Of a DNA stretch of 64,000 nucleotides, positions 44,101 to 54,273 are shown one piece after another. The DNA comes from Bettongia penicillata ogilbyi (Eukaryota; Chordata; Mammalia; Diprotodontia; Potoroidae), in assembly GCA_023548195.1 (NCBI GenBank), contig JAJHZJ010000336.1, positions 3,638,704 through 3,702,703 of the forward strand, in the 5' to 3' direction. The notes under the pieces are model-generated. The model did not search any database, was not told the DNA's origin, and saw nothing but the letters and a program-made list of their open reading frames with translations. The position numbers and the translations under genes were made by a program. Each line of letters begins with the position of its first letter. Position 1 is the stretch's first letter.

Positions 44101-47100
44101 ATGATGCTGAGTGAAGAGCAGAACCAGGAGAACTTTGTACACAGCCACAACCACAGTGTGTGAGGAATTTTTCTGATGAACTTAGTCCTTCACAGCACTG
44201 CGAGGACCTAAAACATTCCCAATGGACTCTTGAGGCAAAATGCTTTCCATATCTAGAGAAAGAACTATGGAATTGGATTGTAGAATGAAAGCAGACTATT
44301 TTCTCATGTTTTATTTTGGTTTGGTTTTTCCCATTCATTTTCATTCTTCCAAGAAACATGACTAAAATGTATTTAGTAAGAATGTACGTGTGGAACCCAT
44401 ATAAGACTGCACACTGTCTCAGGGAGGGAGGAGGAAGGGAGGTAGACAAAACCTAAGACATATGGAAGTGATTGTAGAAAACTGAAAACAAGGTAATTAA
44501 TTTTTAAAAAGTAACAATAAAATCTTTTTCCTTTAAAGAAATAAAAGCGATCAAATTTAGATTTTGGGGAAAAAAAGAATACTGAGAAGCATGGAATAAC
44601 TTCTATGAACTAACGAAAAGTGAAGATCAACAGAACCCACAAAACATATACAGGCAACAATTTACACTGTTAAATAGAAACAAAAAAATCCAGAATGACG
44701 GTAATCCAAACAACCAAGTCTGTTTCTTAAGAAAACAGAAATGCACCTGCTCCTCATTTTTGTAAAGGTAAGGAATTACGGGTATGGGTACACTGGATAG
44801 AAAGTCAGACTAGGATGAAAGGGTCAGTTTTGCCTCGCCTTTCTGATTCTTTGTTATAAGAAGTGGTTTTCTGGGTAGGGTAGGTAGACAGCCCCATATC
44901 TGAAAATGTAGGTGATATAAAAACAAAAAAATAAGCAATATTTTAAAGAAATTAAGAATGTAAAGAATTAAGAATTTAAAGAAATTAAGAAAGAAAATTA
45001 ATGTAGGAAAACCAGTAAATTTACACCATTCGACTACCCACCCTCCAAAAAAAGAAAAGGGAATTGCTGTTCACCTTCAGACTTCTCAAATTGCTCCAGA
45101 AGACTGGATAGGTCAGATGCTTCAATTCCTACAGCAAGAATGGGAAGAAAAAATGTGTACATGTAGGGCCATTTACTGGGAAGGCACAAGTGTCCTCTCC
45201 TACTGCCACCACCCTCCTAATCCGAGAGGCCTGAAACACTTCCCTCTTAGAATTCCGTATCAAAAAATGAGAAACCTAGTATGGAAAGAAAACATAAATT
45301 GGCTGGATCTCCCTTAACCCAGAGCAGCACCAGAAGCAGGCCTCCCCAACCAGATAATAATCAGGCAGGAGTCTACCTGTCCCACAGGTACTCACCAATC
45401 TCACTGATAAAAGCTTGTACCACATCTTCAGAACCTTGGTGGTGTGTGGAAGGCAGGAAGTTGAGTCTCCTAAGTCTGGACGGATGGACACTAGGCATCT
45501 TAGCCACCTGGCACTGCTTTGGCACAGTGGCATCTGAAGGGACTAATGGTGACTCACTATGCCTACTCTCCTTGGCTTCAGGCTGGGTGTTCTGGGTGGC
45601 TGAACCTTCTGACAGGGGTTGGCCCTTTTGAAGCATAGGCTCCTCAACAGCAATCCCTTTCTTTCTGGCACCTGGGCTCTCTGGGGTGGCAAGCCTGGGT
45701 TTTGGTCTAGGGGATAAGGGCCTCAAAGGTTGTTGAGAAGCTGGCCCTTGTTTGACGTCTGCTCTTGAAGGTGCTGCCTGAGGGGCTTCCTGGGAAGTTG
45801 GCACAAGGTTAGGTAGAGGAACCACAGACATTACACTGGAGGCAGGTATACTATCATGTGTCCCAGTGGAGAAACTGTCAGTAACCTGGGTGGGTGGGAG
45901 GATGCTCTGAGCTAGGGCAGGAGGTGGTGGTGGTGGTGGTGGTGGTAATGGGGTGGGGGGCACACTCGGCCAATAAGGAGGCTGTGGGCCTGGACCCCAG
46001 CCCAGAGGCCCATAAGAATGATCAGAACCATAAGTTGTCACTGGAGCTGGAGGGAGGGCCCAAGGCACAGCAGGGGTAGTGGGGAGTGGATAGGCATTGG
46101 ATGTGCCTGGCACTGGGGGTGGCAAGCAAGGATAGTTAACAGATGGTGGCACAGAGGGGTAACAGGGCCAGGAAGGCACTGGGGCAAATTGGGTATAGGA
46201 ATCAGGAGGCCTTGGCAGACAGGGTGGGGGAAGGGTTGGCAGAAGCAAATCAGGCATTTTCTGCCCAGTAGAGGAGAGTGGAACCACGGATGGCATTCCT
46301 GGCCCTCCAGGATGGGGTGGCATCGTGGGTGGCAGAGCTGGAGGGATGGGAATTGTCAAGGGAAGATTCACTGTGGAAGGCAGAGCTGGGGGAATGGGTG
46401 CTGCAGGAGGCACAGCTGGGGGTATGGGCATTGTGGGAGGCACAGATTGCCTCACTAGAGTTGTATGTTTGGCTGGCAATGGGAGGTCAGTCTCAGGAGA
46501 AGCCAAGCTGGAAGGCATGGAACCTGCAGGCAGCTTAGGCCCTGGCTGCTGGGCTGTCCTCTGTCTGGCCATGCCAGGAGCACTGGGCCTTGAAGGTACC
46601 TCAAGGCTATGCTGCTCAGCTGTCTTGGAGGGGACAATTAAGCATGGGATCTCTGCTAGCTCTGTAGGTGTCTCTGGGATGCTGGGCCACTTCCCAGCTG
46701 GGGTTTGGGGCTCAGGTGCTTGCTCTTCTGCTTGGCGCTGCTGCCTTCGCTGCCAATATTCTGACAGGCTCAAAGGTCGGGGTTTGGCTTCCTGGGGCCC
46801 AGTGTTGGCACTGCACTCTGCCTTCGAGGAGCTTGAGACCCCCTCACTTTGGGGGCTGGTGACCTTAAGGCTTGGCTCTGGAGTCTGCGACTGGTCACAG
46901 TTCCCTGACGCCAAGGACATCTCCCCATTGCTTGAGCAAAGGGCCAAGCCAGGCTGTCCAATGGGACTCAGTGGGGCAGAGTCAGGCTCTGCTGAGTCTG
47001 GTTTTCCCACACTCAACATCACTTTGGGTTCAACCACCCTAGCCCGGGACTTTCTCTGACCACAGGATACTTGGGCCACTCTGGGGACTCCTTCCAGGAG

Positions 47101-50100
47101 CTGCTCTGATGACTGGTTATCAAGGGTAGACTGGCTTTGGGAGGAGGACCTAAGCTTTCGAATATAGTAGCTCTTGTCGCCATCCCTATCTGGCAACGAT
47201 AGAACTTCATTCTTCTTTCTCCGACTCCTATGGCCCCTTTGGCTTTTTTGTGTATGTGAAGACACATCTGTAGAGGGTCCCTTGGGGCCTTCAACAGATT
47301 CTGGCATCACTTTATCACCAGGCAGAACTGGGCACATTAACTCCTTTTCTCTCCCACCTTCAATACTGTCTGGGACTATTGGCTCTTTCTGAAAGGACTG
47401 CTCCCCACACACAGGGACCTCAGCTTCCAGGTCAGACTCTAGCAGCTGCTGAGTAAGCTCAGTCTCCAAGTCTTCCATGGACTGTCCAGGAGGAGGGAGA
47501 TGGCGCAGGACCACTGGAATCTCCAGAGCCTCACCAGACATAGACCCTTGGCCAAGGATCTCCAGAACCATGCCCCCTTCAGTTAGCATCAACTCTTCAG
47601 GCTGTTCCTCATGCTCATCCCCAGGGGAGTCCAAACAAACTGTGAGACTCGGCAAACAGTATGGATGCATGGCCCGTACGAGCTCGCTTAGAGAGGAGAT
47701 GCTTTCCTCTCCAACTGGAGGAGCCTCCACCTCTTCTTCCTCCTCTTCTGGGCAGGCCAGGTGCATAGGGAAATCTTCGGTGTTGTCTATGGAGGGGCCC
47801 ACTGTGGTGACTCTATCTTGGTCAAGTCTGGCATCTTCTTCTTCCTCTCCATCACTGCGCTGTAGTGGGGAAAGCTGACCCCATCGGGGTCGGGATCTTG
47901 GAGTCTTCCACCCTGGAATCTTTGGGGAAGAAGTCTCCAAGAAGGGAGATGGAGGAGGATCCCAGGAGGAATCAGAGACACACATCTCAACCTACACGGG
48001 GAAGGGAAAAGTAAGTAAGTCAGATGAAAGGGGAAAGCTGAGGTCACCAGAACTGAGAAGCAATCTCCCAGATCTGGCAGGAAGGGCTTAAGAAAACTCA
48101 GGTTGCTTATCCTTGGATGGCTTTTGTTATAAGGACACTACATGGGATCCACAAGACCTGGGAGTCTATTCCAAGCTCTGCCAATTCTGGGATTGTGATA
48201 TTGGGCAAATTACTTTTTCTACCCCAGTTTTCTTTCTCAGAAAAATAAGGTTATTGGCTAGTCTTAAAGTACCCTTCTAAGCTTTGATTTTAAGTCAGAT
48301 CCTGGCCTTTCCAGGCATGACAAAATGATACCCCACTGGGTCTCAGGTACTCCTCCAACTCTACTCACCCTGCCAAAAGTAGGAGTCATACTGTGTGTTT
48401 TGGGTCCCCACTGGTCATCCACATCACCTTCTGGGGATGATCGAGAAAAACCCAACAGTTTGTGCAACTAAAGGGGTACAAAGAAAGCCAATCAGTCCCT
48501 GGTAGTGGAAGGGTGCTGGGGGGGGAGGGGCGCAAGAAGTCAGGGTAACTGTCACCAGGAAACCAATGGCTTTAGACCTATCTTCTCCTGTCACTACAGT
48601 TGCCCCCACCCCTACTTCTGTGATCCATCCCTGCCAAGAACAGATAATGAAGCGATCAACTGATATTACTTGGCTCACATTCAGAGACCAGGACCCTCTG
48701 GGAACACAGAGCTAAATCTGTGATGAAATGGCCCACAATGAGATTAGACACACAATCCCAACCATTAGCATCTGTTCTAATTATGAAGCAACACACCCAA
48801 CACCCTGACAGCCCGACACTGACCGAGGCGCTCTCCCGAGGAGATGCGAGCAACTCCGAGTCAGGAATGGTGTCAAAGGGGGACGGATTCTCAGAGTCAG
48901 CATTGTCAAGTATCTCAGTGAGGGCTGTGAGCAGAGACACTTCATTCTGGTCCTCGGCGGTCACCTTGCTCTGCTCCCAAGGAAGAAAGCGACAGAGCTG
49001 GTTACAACCAGCTAGTCACTGAGAAGGTACAAAGCTGAATGCTCATGTGGTACTTATTCCCCAAGTCAGTCACTCATTAAATCCAAATGATTCACCTCCC
49101 CTGGCTCCCAAGTCAACCCACTAATGAATGAATATTATAGGAACAGATGCAGATGGGTCTGAGAACAAGGACTTTCAGGTTCTTTTCCTGCCATTTCTCC
49201 TATACAGCCAAACACCCATCCCTCTATCACTTGGAACCAATCACTAGACTCTAGAACTGGGGTTCTTAACCTCTGTAGCATCACTGACCCATTTGGCAAG
49301 GTGATGAAGCCTGGAGAAGACCCTTCTCAGAATGCTTTTTTTTGGTCAGGGGAATAATTTTTTAAATTAAAAGTATCAAACAAAATATTACTAAACACTC
49401 TTTTTAAAATGAAAATTTAGTATTTGGAGTTTGATAATGGAAATGGTTCCATACCCATGAAATTAAAGAGCCATACCAAAAATAAGTTTCAAAAATTAAC
49501 AAGTACCAATTACGGATTACCTAGTTCAATTCTTGCCTGAATAGGTACTTTCTCTATAATATGCTCAACCAGTGGGCATATCTAGTATCTCTTTGGAGAC
49601 TTACACTGATGGTGAATTCACTTGACCTCCTGAAATAGTCTAGTGTATTTTTCTTTTTCTTTGGTTGTAAGAATAATGCTTTTAAATGAGTAAAATACAC
49701 ATGATTACAAAGGAAACCAATTATATGGAAAGTGTTATCAAAAGGTTTTTTAAACAAGTTCATGGACTCCAGAGATTAAGAACCCCTGCTCTACATCTTT
49801 TCCTGCCTCCCTCTGCAAAATGGGCCACCCTCTTAAACCCTGAGGTCCATCCCTGCTGAAAACAAATATCAAATAACCAACTGAACTTGGTAGATTCATA
49901 TCAACCATAGTGTATCCAAAGTACACAAATCAAGACATTTTGTTCCAGCCTCTTATTCCTCTCTACTTCCACATGAGTTCTACGTGGTTCCCGGTCACCA
50001 AGGCACAGAAGGACCATGAGGGGAGTGGTGGAAGTTAAGTCCAGAATCAAGGAACCTTGGAACTTAGCAAGCTCCTTCTGAGAGACCCCTCTTCTATCAC

Positions 50101-53100
50101 AAGTCAATTCTTTCTACTCTCTGGCCTCCTGGGTATGTGGAGTTCCTCCTCCCCCTGAAACCTCCCCTTGAGCCCACCTCTCCAACACCACTTAAGTCTT
50201 CAATGATGGAGATGATAGAGGCATCCATATAGCTTTGCATGGTCTCCAACAGGGCTTCATCCTGTAGAAACAATTCATCTTCATCTACTGCTTCATCATC
50301 TCCATCCAGGTCAAATAGATCTTGCTGGGACAAGCTGAGGAAGCCAGCCTCCTCTTCCTCCTCCTCTTCCAGCAGTACCTGGAAAACAAGGAAGACAGTT
50401 GGCCATAGCCCACCTTTGTCTTCCCCTAGACATCATCTTTTTGCCCTCCTGGGCATAAGGAGAAGTGAATGATGGAGGCCACAGAAGGGGTGGAGGAAAC
50501 GCATTTCATTGGATAGATACTGGGTCCACTATGCTAGAGTACAAAGAAGTGGGTTAGAGGCTAGAGGGCAAGGTGGGCCCACACTATAAATGGCCTCAGA
50601 TGCTAGAACTTCTTTCTGTAGGCAATGCGTGCTCAATGAAGGATTCTGGGCAGGGTCATACATAACATGATCAGAGTGATATCTGGATTAGTCTGATGGT
50701 CTATAGAAGATGGACTGGAAGGACTGAAAGCAGAGGGACCAGTAACTGGAGGCTATTTTAATAATCTAGTAGTCTCTTCCTTTCCTACCATCTAAAACAA
50801 AGTCTACTATTCCCTCAAGACCACCTCTCTGGGAGACTTTAAATGGATTCTCCCTTTTCCAAACACCTCCAGCACTTATTAACATATGTTCATTGTGCAT
50901 TTCAGAACAACCTGCCTGCACATATTATGTAACATTGATGTCCTGGTTCCTAATGGAATTCCTTTGTTGTTGCCCCCTCCCCGCCACCACCTTCCCACCC
51001 CAGCAAAGGGCTAGATACACAGCAGGCACCAAGGAAGCATAATAGTGAGGTCTAATGGGAAAAGCACAAGAGGAGGTATCTACTACAACTATGCTGTCCT
51101 TGGTAAGTTTCTATAGCCTCACAAAACTTCAATTTCCTCCCCTGTACAATGGGGATAATGCTTGTACTGTCAACTGACATGGCATCTCTACAGTGTCTTT
51201 ACTCTATGTGATTTGACTCTGAAGGAACAGTTATGAAACGACCCTGATTCCAGAGGTCACAAGAGCCTGAGAAAGGCAGGAAGATCGGTGTGTAGTTTGA
51301 AGGCTTTGGCCTTGACACACCCCAAAACTTCCCTGGGAAGGAGCAGACGCAGTCCCTGTCAGCCTCATTAGGTAGGAGTCACCAGTCTGGGCCTGCTGTG
51401 GGCGTGGGTGAAGACCATGATAGGCCACTCCTAAAGGAGTCAGGTTGGGCCAAATGGATGAGCATCTTCTGCTGCTCTGTTTGAGGAGTAGATGCCAAGG
51501 CCAGGGGAAAATTAAGCAGATTCTCCCTGCTGGAGTGTTTCATGCCTCCTCATGAGCTCCCTGTCTCCCACCACCACACACAAGTTGTGTTTCTCCCTCT
51601 CTAACTGAGGAGGACTAAGTGACTAGAATGAGAGGGAGAAAGAATGAATACTAGGGATGGGGTCTTAAGAGAAGGCACAGGATAATGTTAAGGGTAATTA
51701 GGCACTAAACTCCTCCCTGCCCTCCAAGAACCTGTAATTAGAGCTACCTGCTGAATCTCAGGCTGGAATCTCAGCTGGTTCAGCGAACCCTCCCAGGACG
51801 AGTTATATCTGTACCTCACCACCACCCAGGAAACCTGCCACAGTCCCCCAGCCAGCAGATTCCATTCCCAGCACACTCACTCTCAGGTCATCCTGGGTAC
51901 CTTTGGGTCACAGTCCCAACACATTTCAACTACTTTCTGGACCAATTCCCCTCACATTTAAAAAGTAGTTTAAAGTCTGCAAAGCAGCTTTCTCAAAACA
52001 ATCCTGAGGTTAACAATGTGTTACCAACATTTAACCCAAAAGGAAACTAAGGCTCATAAATTCACCCATTTGCCCACCATGAACTGATAATATGGAGGCC
52101 CAAACTCATGTTTTCTGACACTTTCCATTATGACAATGGTTCCTCTAAACAAAAGAGAAGTTAGTAATCTAAGACAACCCCTTCTGCACTTCCCATCTTG
52201 TGATTCCCATCAATTTCAACGATTAAGCACATAGCACCTGCAGAACACTGTTCTAAGTGCTGAGGGGAATACAAAAATTAAATATTAGCTCCACCATCTT
52301 GAAGTTCACAGGTTAGGAAATTGCTGTTTATTTGATCCTAAAGGGCTCGCCTCATAACCAATTTTTCTTCTCTCTCCTGTCTATTCCCAGTAAAGCAAGA
52401 AGACACCTATTAGCAAGATGTGCCAGCTGTCCTAGGAAACAAACTGAAAAAATGGAAGCAGAGTGGCACATTAAATACAGTCTAGGTACCAAGTCTGTGG
52501 GGCCTGAGTTCAAGTTAACAAATATTAAAATCTTCAACCAGCAAGTCTGCGTTAAAAGGGCAAAAATTAAATTGTCCCTACTCTTAAGAAGATACCTCAG
52601 ACCAGCCACTTCTGTTCGGCTCAAGGGCTCAAAATAACAAGCCCACCCTTCCAAGGAAGAGAGAGGCAAGAGCCACCCCTACTGATAAAAGGATGTGAAA
52701 GACAAGAAAACTCCTGACCTAGGAGTACCCCCAAAGTCCTATAAAGTTCACTAGAGCTACCAGAGGCTTGGGGAGAGGGAGAAACCAAGTGCCTTTTAGG
52801 AGGGAGACTTTACCTCCAAAGGACCAGGGGGCTGCCTCTCAGCGGCGGTGGAAAGGCAGCCGAAGGGGCCGGAAAGTTCCCTCTGTGACCCTCTGAAACT
52901 GACGTGCCCTGATGGGAGAGGTCACTTCACTCGGAATCATGCCCATCCCAGAGTAGACACCGCAGGTGCCTATGACTCACTGCACCACCCCCAGCTGCAG
53001 AGAAGACATCAAGCCTAAACCTTACTCCTTCCCTAAGCCAAGGACAGTGGGCGCCCCACACTTCCAGCCCGGGGTAACCCTCTTCCAGCAGGATGGAGCT

Positions 53101-54207
53101 CAGAATCCTTAAGCACATCTGGAAAAACCTTTCCCTCTCGCAGCTGGCTATCAGAACGCAGCAGGATAAATTTTCTGGGGGGTGGAGAAGGCCTCTCGGG
53201 CTACACAGCTCCAGAACCCCCACCCCCACCTCAGCCCCCAGGCAGGGAAGGGGGGCCACGGGGCTAGCGTCTAGGGGAGGGACCGGCGAGGCCAGACACA
53301 CCCAGTTCCAGGCAGCATGGCCTCAGAGCCGGCCCCGCAGCCGATAAGCCGCCGGGCTGCCCGGGGAGGGGGGGAGGAGACGGACAGGGGGCCACGTGGA
53401 CAACCCCCATCCCCCGCCCCACGTGGACTGCGGCCACCCCGGCGGTGTCCCCCGCGCCGGGCCCAATCCACGTGGATGCGGGGACTGCAGTGAGGGCAAG
53501 AAGGGGGAGAACTGGGCGGGGATCAAGTTCTCCCGGGAAAATTGTTCACCCCTCCCTCTACACGCAGACCCCCACGTGGCCAAGAAAAAATTGGGGCTGG
53601 GCGAGGGAAGGGGGTCTCACTCCCAGAAGACCCCGGCCCCTTCCCTAAAGGCGGCGGGGGAGGGAGAACTAGAGAGGGGCCAAGGAGAGGGAGGGCTGCG
53701 GAGGATGGAAAGAGGGCGATGAGGCCAAATCTGCCGCGCCCCCATGTCCCGGCCCCCTCATCCTTCCCTGCTCCAGTCCAACCCCAACGACCCGGCTCGG
53801 GCCCTGGATAAGCGGGGTCCGCAGCTCCTCCAGCCTCCCTGCCCCCGCTCCCTCCTTTGAGACAGCGGCTTTTTCAAGCTTAGGGAAGCAGCCCCGCACA
53901 CGGGGACCAAGGTCGCCCCTCCTCCCAAATGCCGTTCTCCGGCTGCCTCCACCGTGCCTCCTTCCCCACCCCAGCTCTGGGAGCTTCCACGTGTCACCGC
54001 CCGGCATGTGCCGATCTGCCTCCTCCCGGCCGCCCGCCCGGCTCTCACCTGCTGCCAGCCCCTGGAGCTCTCCGCGGCTCCTGGGGGCGCCGGGCTCCGG
54101 CCGCTGCACCCACGCTTGCCACCGCGCATCCCGCCGCCGGGGCCTGGTCCGGGGCCCCCTCCTGGGGGCGGCGCGGCACCGTCTTCCCGTCCCCGGCGCG
54201 CCGCCAT
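38005..54207 (-). CDS. PPRC1: PPRC1 (PRC), PGC-1-related coactivator 1; 14 coding exons
   Basis: PRC is a growth-regulated PGC-1-family coactivator that works with NRF-1, NRF-2/GABP, CREB and HCF-1 to raise nuclear genes for mitochondrial biogenesis. Joined exons are 54207-54049, 50378-50178, 48970-48824, 48467-48369, 47991-45396, 45128-45075, 42418-42361, 41771-41704, 41564-40847, 39457-39269, 39128-39062, 38914-38793, 38539-38388 and 38108-38005. The total is 4734 nt, or 1577 aa; human is about 1664. Visible parts are an acidic activation region (about 54-170), LHKLL (an LxxLL motif) at 170-174, a long proline-rich centre, the HCF-1-binding motif DHDY at 1196-1199 (DNA 41350-41361), an RS domain (about 1330-1430), an RRM (about 1455-1535, RNP2 VVFIGK and RNP1 NYGFVTY), and a conserved C-terminal tail. 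The first in-frame ATG, with AAG before it, was used. Every junction keeps frame. Confidence 0.93.
38388..38539 (-). CDS. PPRC1: PPRC1 coding exon 13 (RRM, second half)
   Basis: Encodes DNYGFVTYRYAEEAFAAIES with RNP1, then FDLCFGGRRQFCKRNYADL. Confidence 0.94.
38793..38914 (-). CDS. PPRC1: PPRC1 coding exon 12 (RRM, first half)
   Basis: Encodes EERRVVFIGKIPGCMTRSEL and FSVFGEIEECTIHFRFEG; VVFIGK is RNP2. Confidence 0.94.
39062..39128 (-). CDS. PPRC1: PPRC1 coding exon 11
   Basis: 67 nt encoding YDYYDSQDHYQRQKILQKER, leading into the RRM. Donor gtgagt directly after ATA. Confidence 0.92.
39269..39457 (-). CDS. PPRC1: PPRC1 coding exon 10 (RS domain)
   Basis: 189 nt of Arg/Ser repeats with a long serine run, ending SRSRSRSPSPRRRSNRRRR. 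RS domains link PGC-1 coactivators to RNA processing. Confidence 0.92.
39597..39700 (-). repeat. L2 3' end in PPRC1 intron 9, antisense
   Basis: 'gattcaatgtgctaggagct', 'gtggataccaagagaaaaat' and 'ttcttaagaagtttacatgc' read as the reverse of an L2 3' end. Confidence 0.5.
40120..40795 (+). repeat. LINE L2 in PPRC1 intron 9
   Basis: Well-preserved sense L2 3' part: 'caagctgccaaaatgatctt', 'tagcctccttgctgttcctt', 'gtttgcatgttgtctcccct' and 'agtaagcacttagtaagtgc', ending 'ttgttgatttgacttgatc'. Confidence 0.85.
40847..41564 (-). CDS. PPRC1: PPRC1 coding exon 9 (HCF-1 motif, RS start)
   Basis: Encodes LTPPATPPHQLWKPLAAVSL, VHVGSGDHDY (HCF-1-binding motif at 41350-41361), GSRWNVKRHQDITIKP, then a serine run and SRSRSRS leading to PPPKRWR. 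Donor gtgagc. Confidence 0.93.
41704..41771 (-). CDS. PPRC1: PPRC1 coding exon 8
   Basis: 68 nt encoding QEKRPLDRLQAPELANVAG, identical to human. Acceptor tgacag, donor gtacga. Confidence 0.93.
42361..42418 (-). CDS. PPRC1: PPRC1 coding exon 7
   Basis: 58 nt encoding KKECIPVGPADTLAIGNSG (human KKECPPPAPADSLAVGNSG). Too short to be found as an open frame; supported by both splice sites. Confidence 0.9.
42640..43255 (+). repeat. L1 3' fragment in PPRC1 intron 6, interrupted
   Basis: L1 ORF2 3' text 'ccacatcctttgaccagcag' stops at 42757 and resumes near 42985 ('ctgccccaaagaggtcaaag', then 'aagaattggaaacaaagtag'). About 225 bp of unassigned sequence sits between the halves. Confidence 0.6.
43262..43405 (+). 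repeat. Marsupial SINE
   Basis: 'ggggtagctagtagcacagt', 'gcctggagtccaggaggaag' and 'ctagctgggcaagtcactta'. Confidence 0.8.
43440..44545 (+). mobile_element. L1 3' end in PPRC1 intron 6
   Basis: A comparatively well-kept L1 ORF2 C-terminus and 3' UTR. Landmarks are 'ataccctttgacccagcaat', 'cttctaggaatgtatcccaa', 'gtggaggctgaacaag'-like text, 'tgaagagcagaaccaggaga', a purine-rich block near 44420, and AATAAAA at the end. Open frame 43650-44057 is the decayed ORF2 tail, not a gene. It lies antisense to PPRC1. Confidence 0.8.
45075..45128 (-). CDS. PPRC1: PPRC1 coding exon 6
   Basis: A 54-nt exon encoding IEASDLSSLLEQFEKSE, identical to human over 17 residues. Confidence 0.93.
45396..47991 (-). 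CDS. PPRC1: PPRC1 coding exon 5 (large proline-rich exon)
   Basis: 2596 nt. Conserved islands are SSWDPPPSPFLETSSPK, DESISSLSELVRAMHPYCLP-like text, ARPRPLSLSEYWQRRQQRQ-like text, LPSWPCYP, YGPLGWGPGPQ and GSEDVVQAFISEIG. Proline tracts sit near 45918-45960 and an IPPA-type tandem near 46330-46440. It lacks the long DPVxVDP-type repeat of the human exon. Ends in phase 1 at gtgagt. Confidence 0.93.
48110..48275 (+). repeat. MIR in PPRC1 intron 4
   Basis: 'gacctgggagtctattccaa', 'tgtgatattgggcaaattac' and 'ctaccccagttttctttctc' fit a sense MIR. Confidence 0.65.
48369..48467 (-). CDS. PPRC1: PPRC1 coding exon 4 (LxxLL)
   Basis: 33 codons starting LHKLLGFSRSSPEGD (human LHKLLTLSRTPPERD). LHKLL is the nuclear-receptor box of the PGC-1 family. 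Donor gtgagt. Confidence 0.92.
48824..48970 (-). CDS. PPRC1: PPRC1 coding exon 3
   Basis: 49 codons containing EDQNEVSLLTALTEILDNAD and PDSELLASPRE, almost identical to human. Donor gtcagt. Confidence 0.93.
49256..49795. mobile_element. Non-autonomous DNA-transposon-like element, split
   Basis: In PPRC1 intron 2. The outer ends are inverted: 'gaactggggttcttaacct' near 49255 and its reverse 'agattaagaacccctgct' near 49772. Inner text 'acccttctcagaatg' (49320s) and 'gaataatgcttttaaatgag', 'gattacaaaggaaaccaatt' (49670-49720) matches a mammalian repeat I recall with this structure. About 320 bp of other sequence interrupts it. Superfamily not assigned. Confidence 0.5.
50178..50378 (-). CDS. PPRC1: PPRC1 coding exon 2 (activation domain)
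   Basis: 67 codons. A poly-Glu run (VLLEEEEEEEAGF) leads into LFLQDEALLETMQSYMDASI, the conserved acidic/hydrophobic activation segment. Acceptor ttccag, donor gtgggc. Confidence 0.93.
50800..51045 (+). repeat. L2-like fragment in PPRC1 intron 1
   Basis: 'attccctcaagaccacctct', 'agcacttattaacatatgtt' and 'gggctagatacacagcaggc'. Diverged. Confidence 0.45.
51047..51235 (+). repeat. MIR in PPRC1 intron 1
   Basis: 'gaggtctaatgggaaaagca', 'acttcaatttcctcccctgt' and 'acaatggggataatgcttgt'. Confidence 0.65.
51955..52325 (-). repeat. MIR then L2 3' end, antisense, in PPRC1 intron 1
   Basis: 51955-52125 reads as antisense MIR ('gcaaagcagctttctcaaaa', 'gaaactaaggctcataaatt'). 52215-52325 reads as antisense L2 ('aacactgttctaagtgctga', 'ttgaagttcacaggttagg'). 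Confidence 0.55.
53393..53993. promoter_or_regulatory. PPRC1: Five CACGTG E-boxes in PPRC1 intron 1
   Basis: Exact CACGTG at 53393-53398, 53420-53425, 53469-53474, 53573-53578 and 53988-53993. The first four are all within the longer palindrome CCACGTGG and fall inside 186 bp. The hexamer is the site of MYC/MAX, USF, TFE/MITF and CLOCK/BMAL factors. PPRC1 is commonly listed as a MYC target; binding here is inferred. Confidence 0.75.
54049..54207 (-). CDS. PPRC1: PPRC1 coding exon 1
   Basis: 53 codons starting MAARRGREDGAAPPPGGGPG, close to human MAARRGRRDGVAPPPSGGPG. Gly/Pro-rich. Donor gtgaga at the CpG island. Confidence 0.92.
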
Positions 54208-54273
54208 CTTGGCCCCAGAGCGCGGCTCTGAAGCACTAGCGCCGCCTCGCCCTACCGGCTGTGGAGCCAAAGA

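Noticed and set aside
46018..47059. Plus-strand open frames of 146 and 244 codons within the PPRC1 large exon
   Set aside because: They are antisense shadows of the proline- and serine-rich PPRC1 coding frame, with Gly/Trp-rich repetitive composition.
54207..54270. An N-terminal extension of PPRC1 upstream of the chosen start
   Set aside because: The open frame extends to 54270, but the triplet there is TTG, not ATG. The first in-frame ATG is at 54207 and matches the known PRC start.
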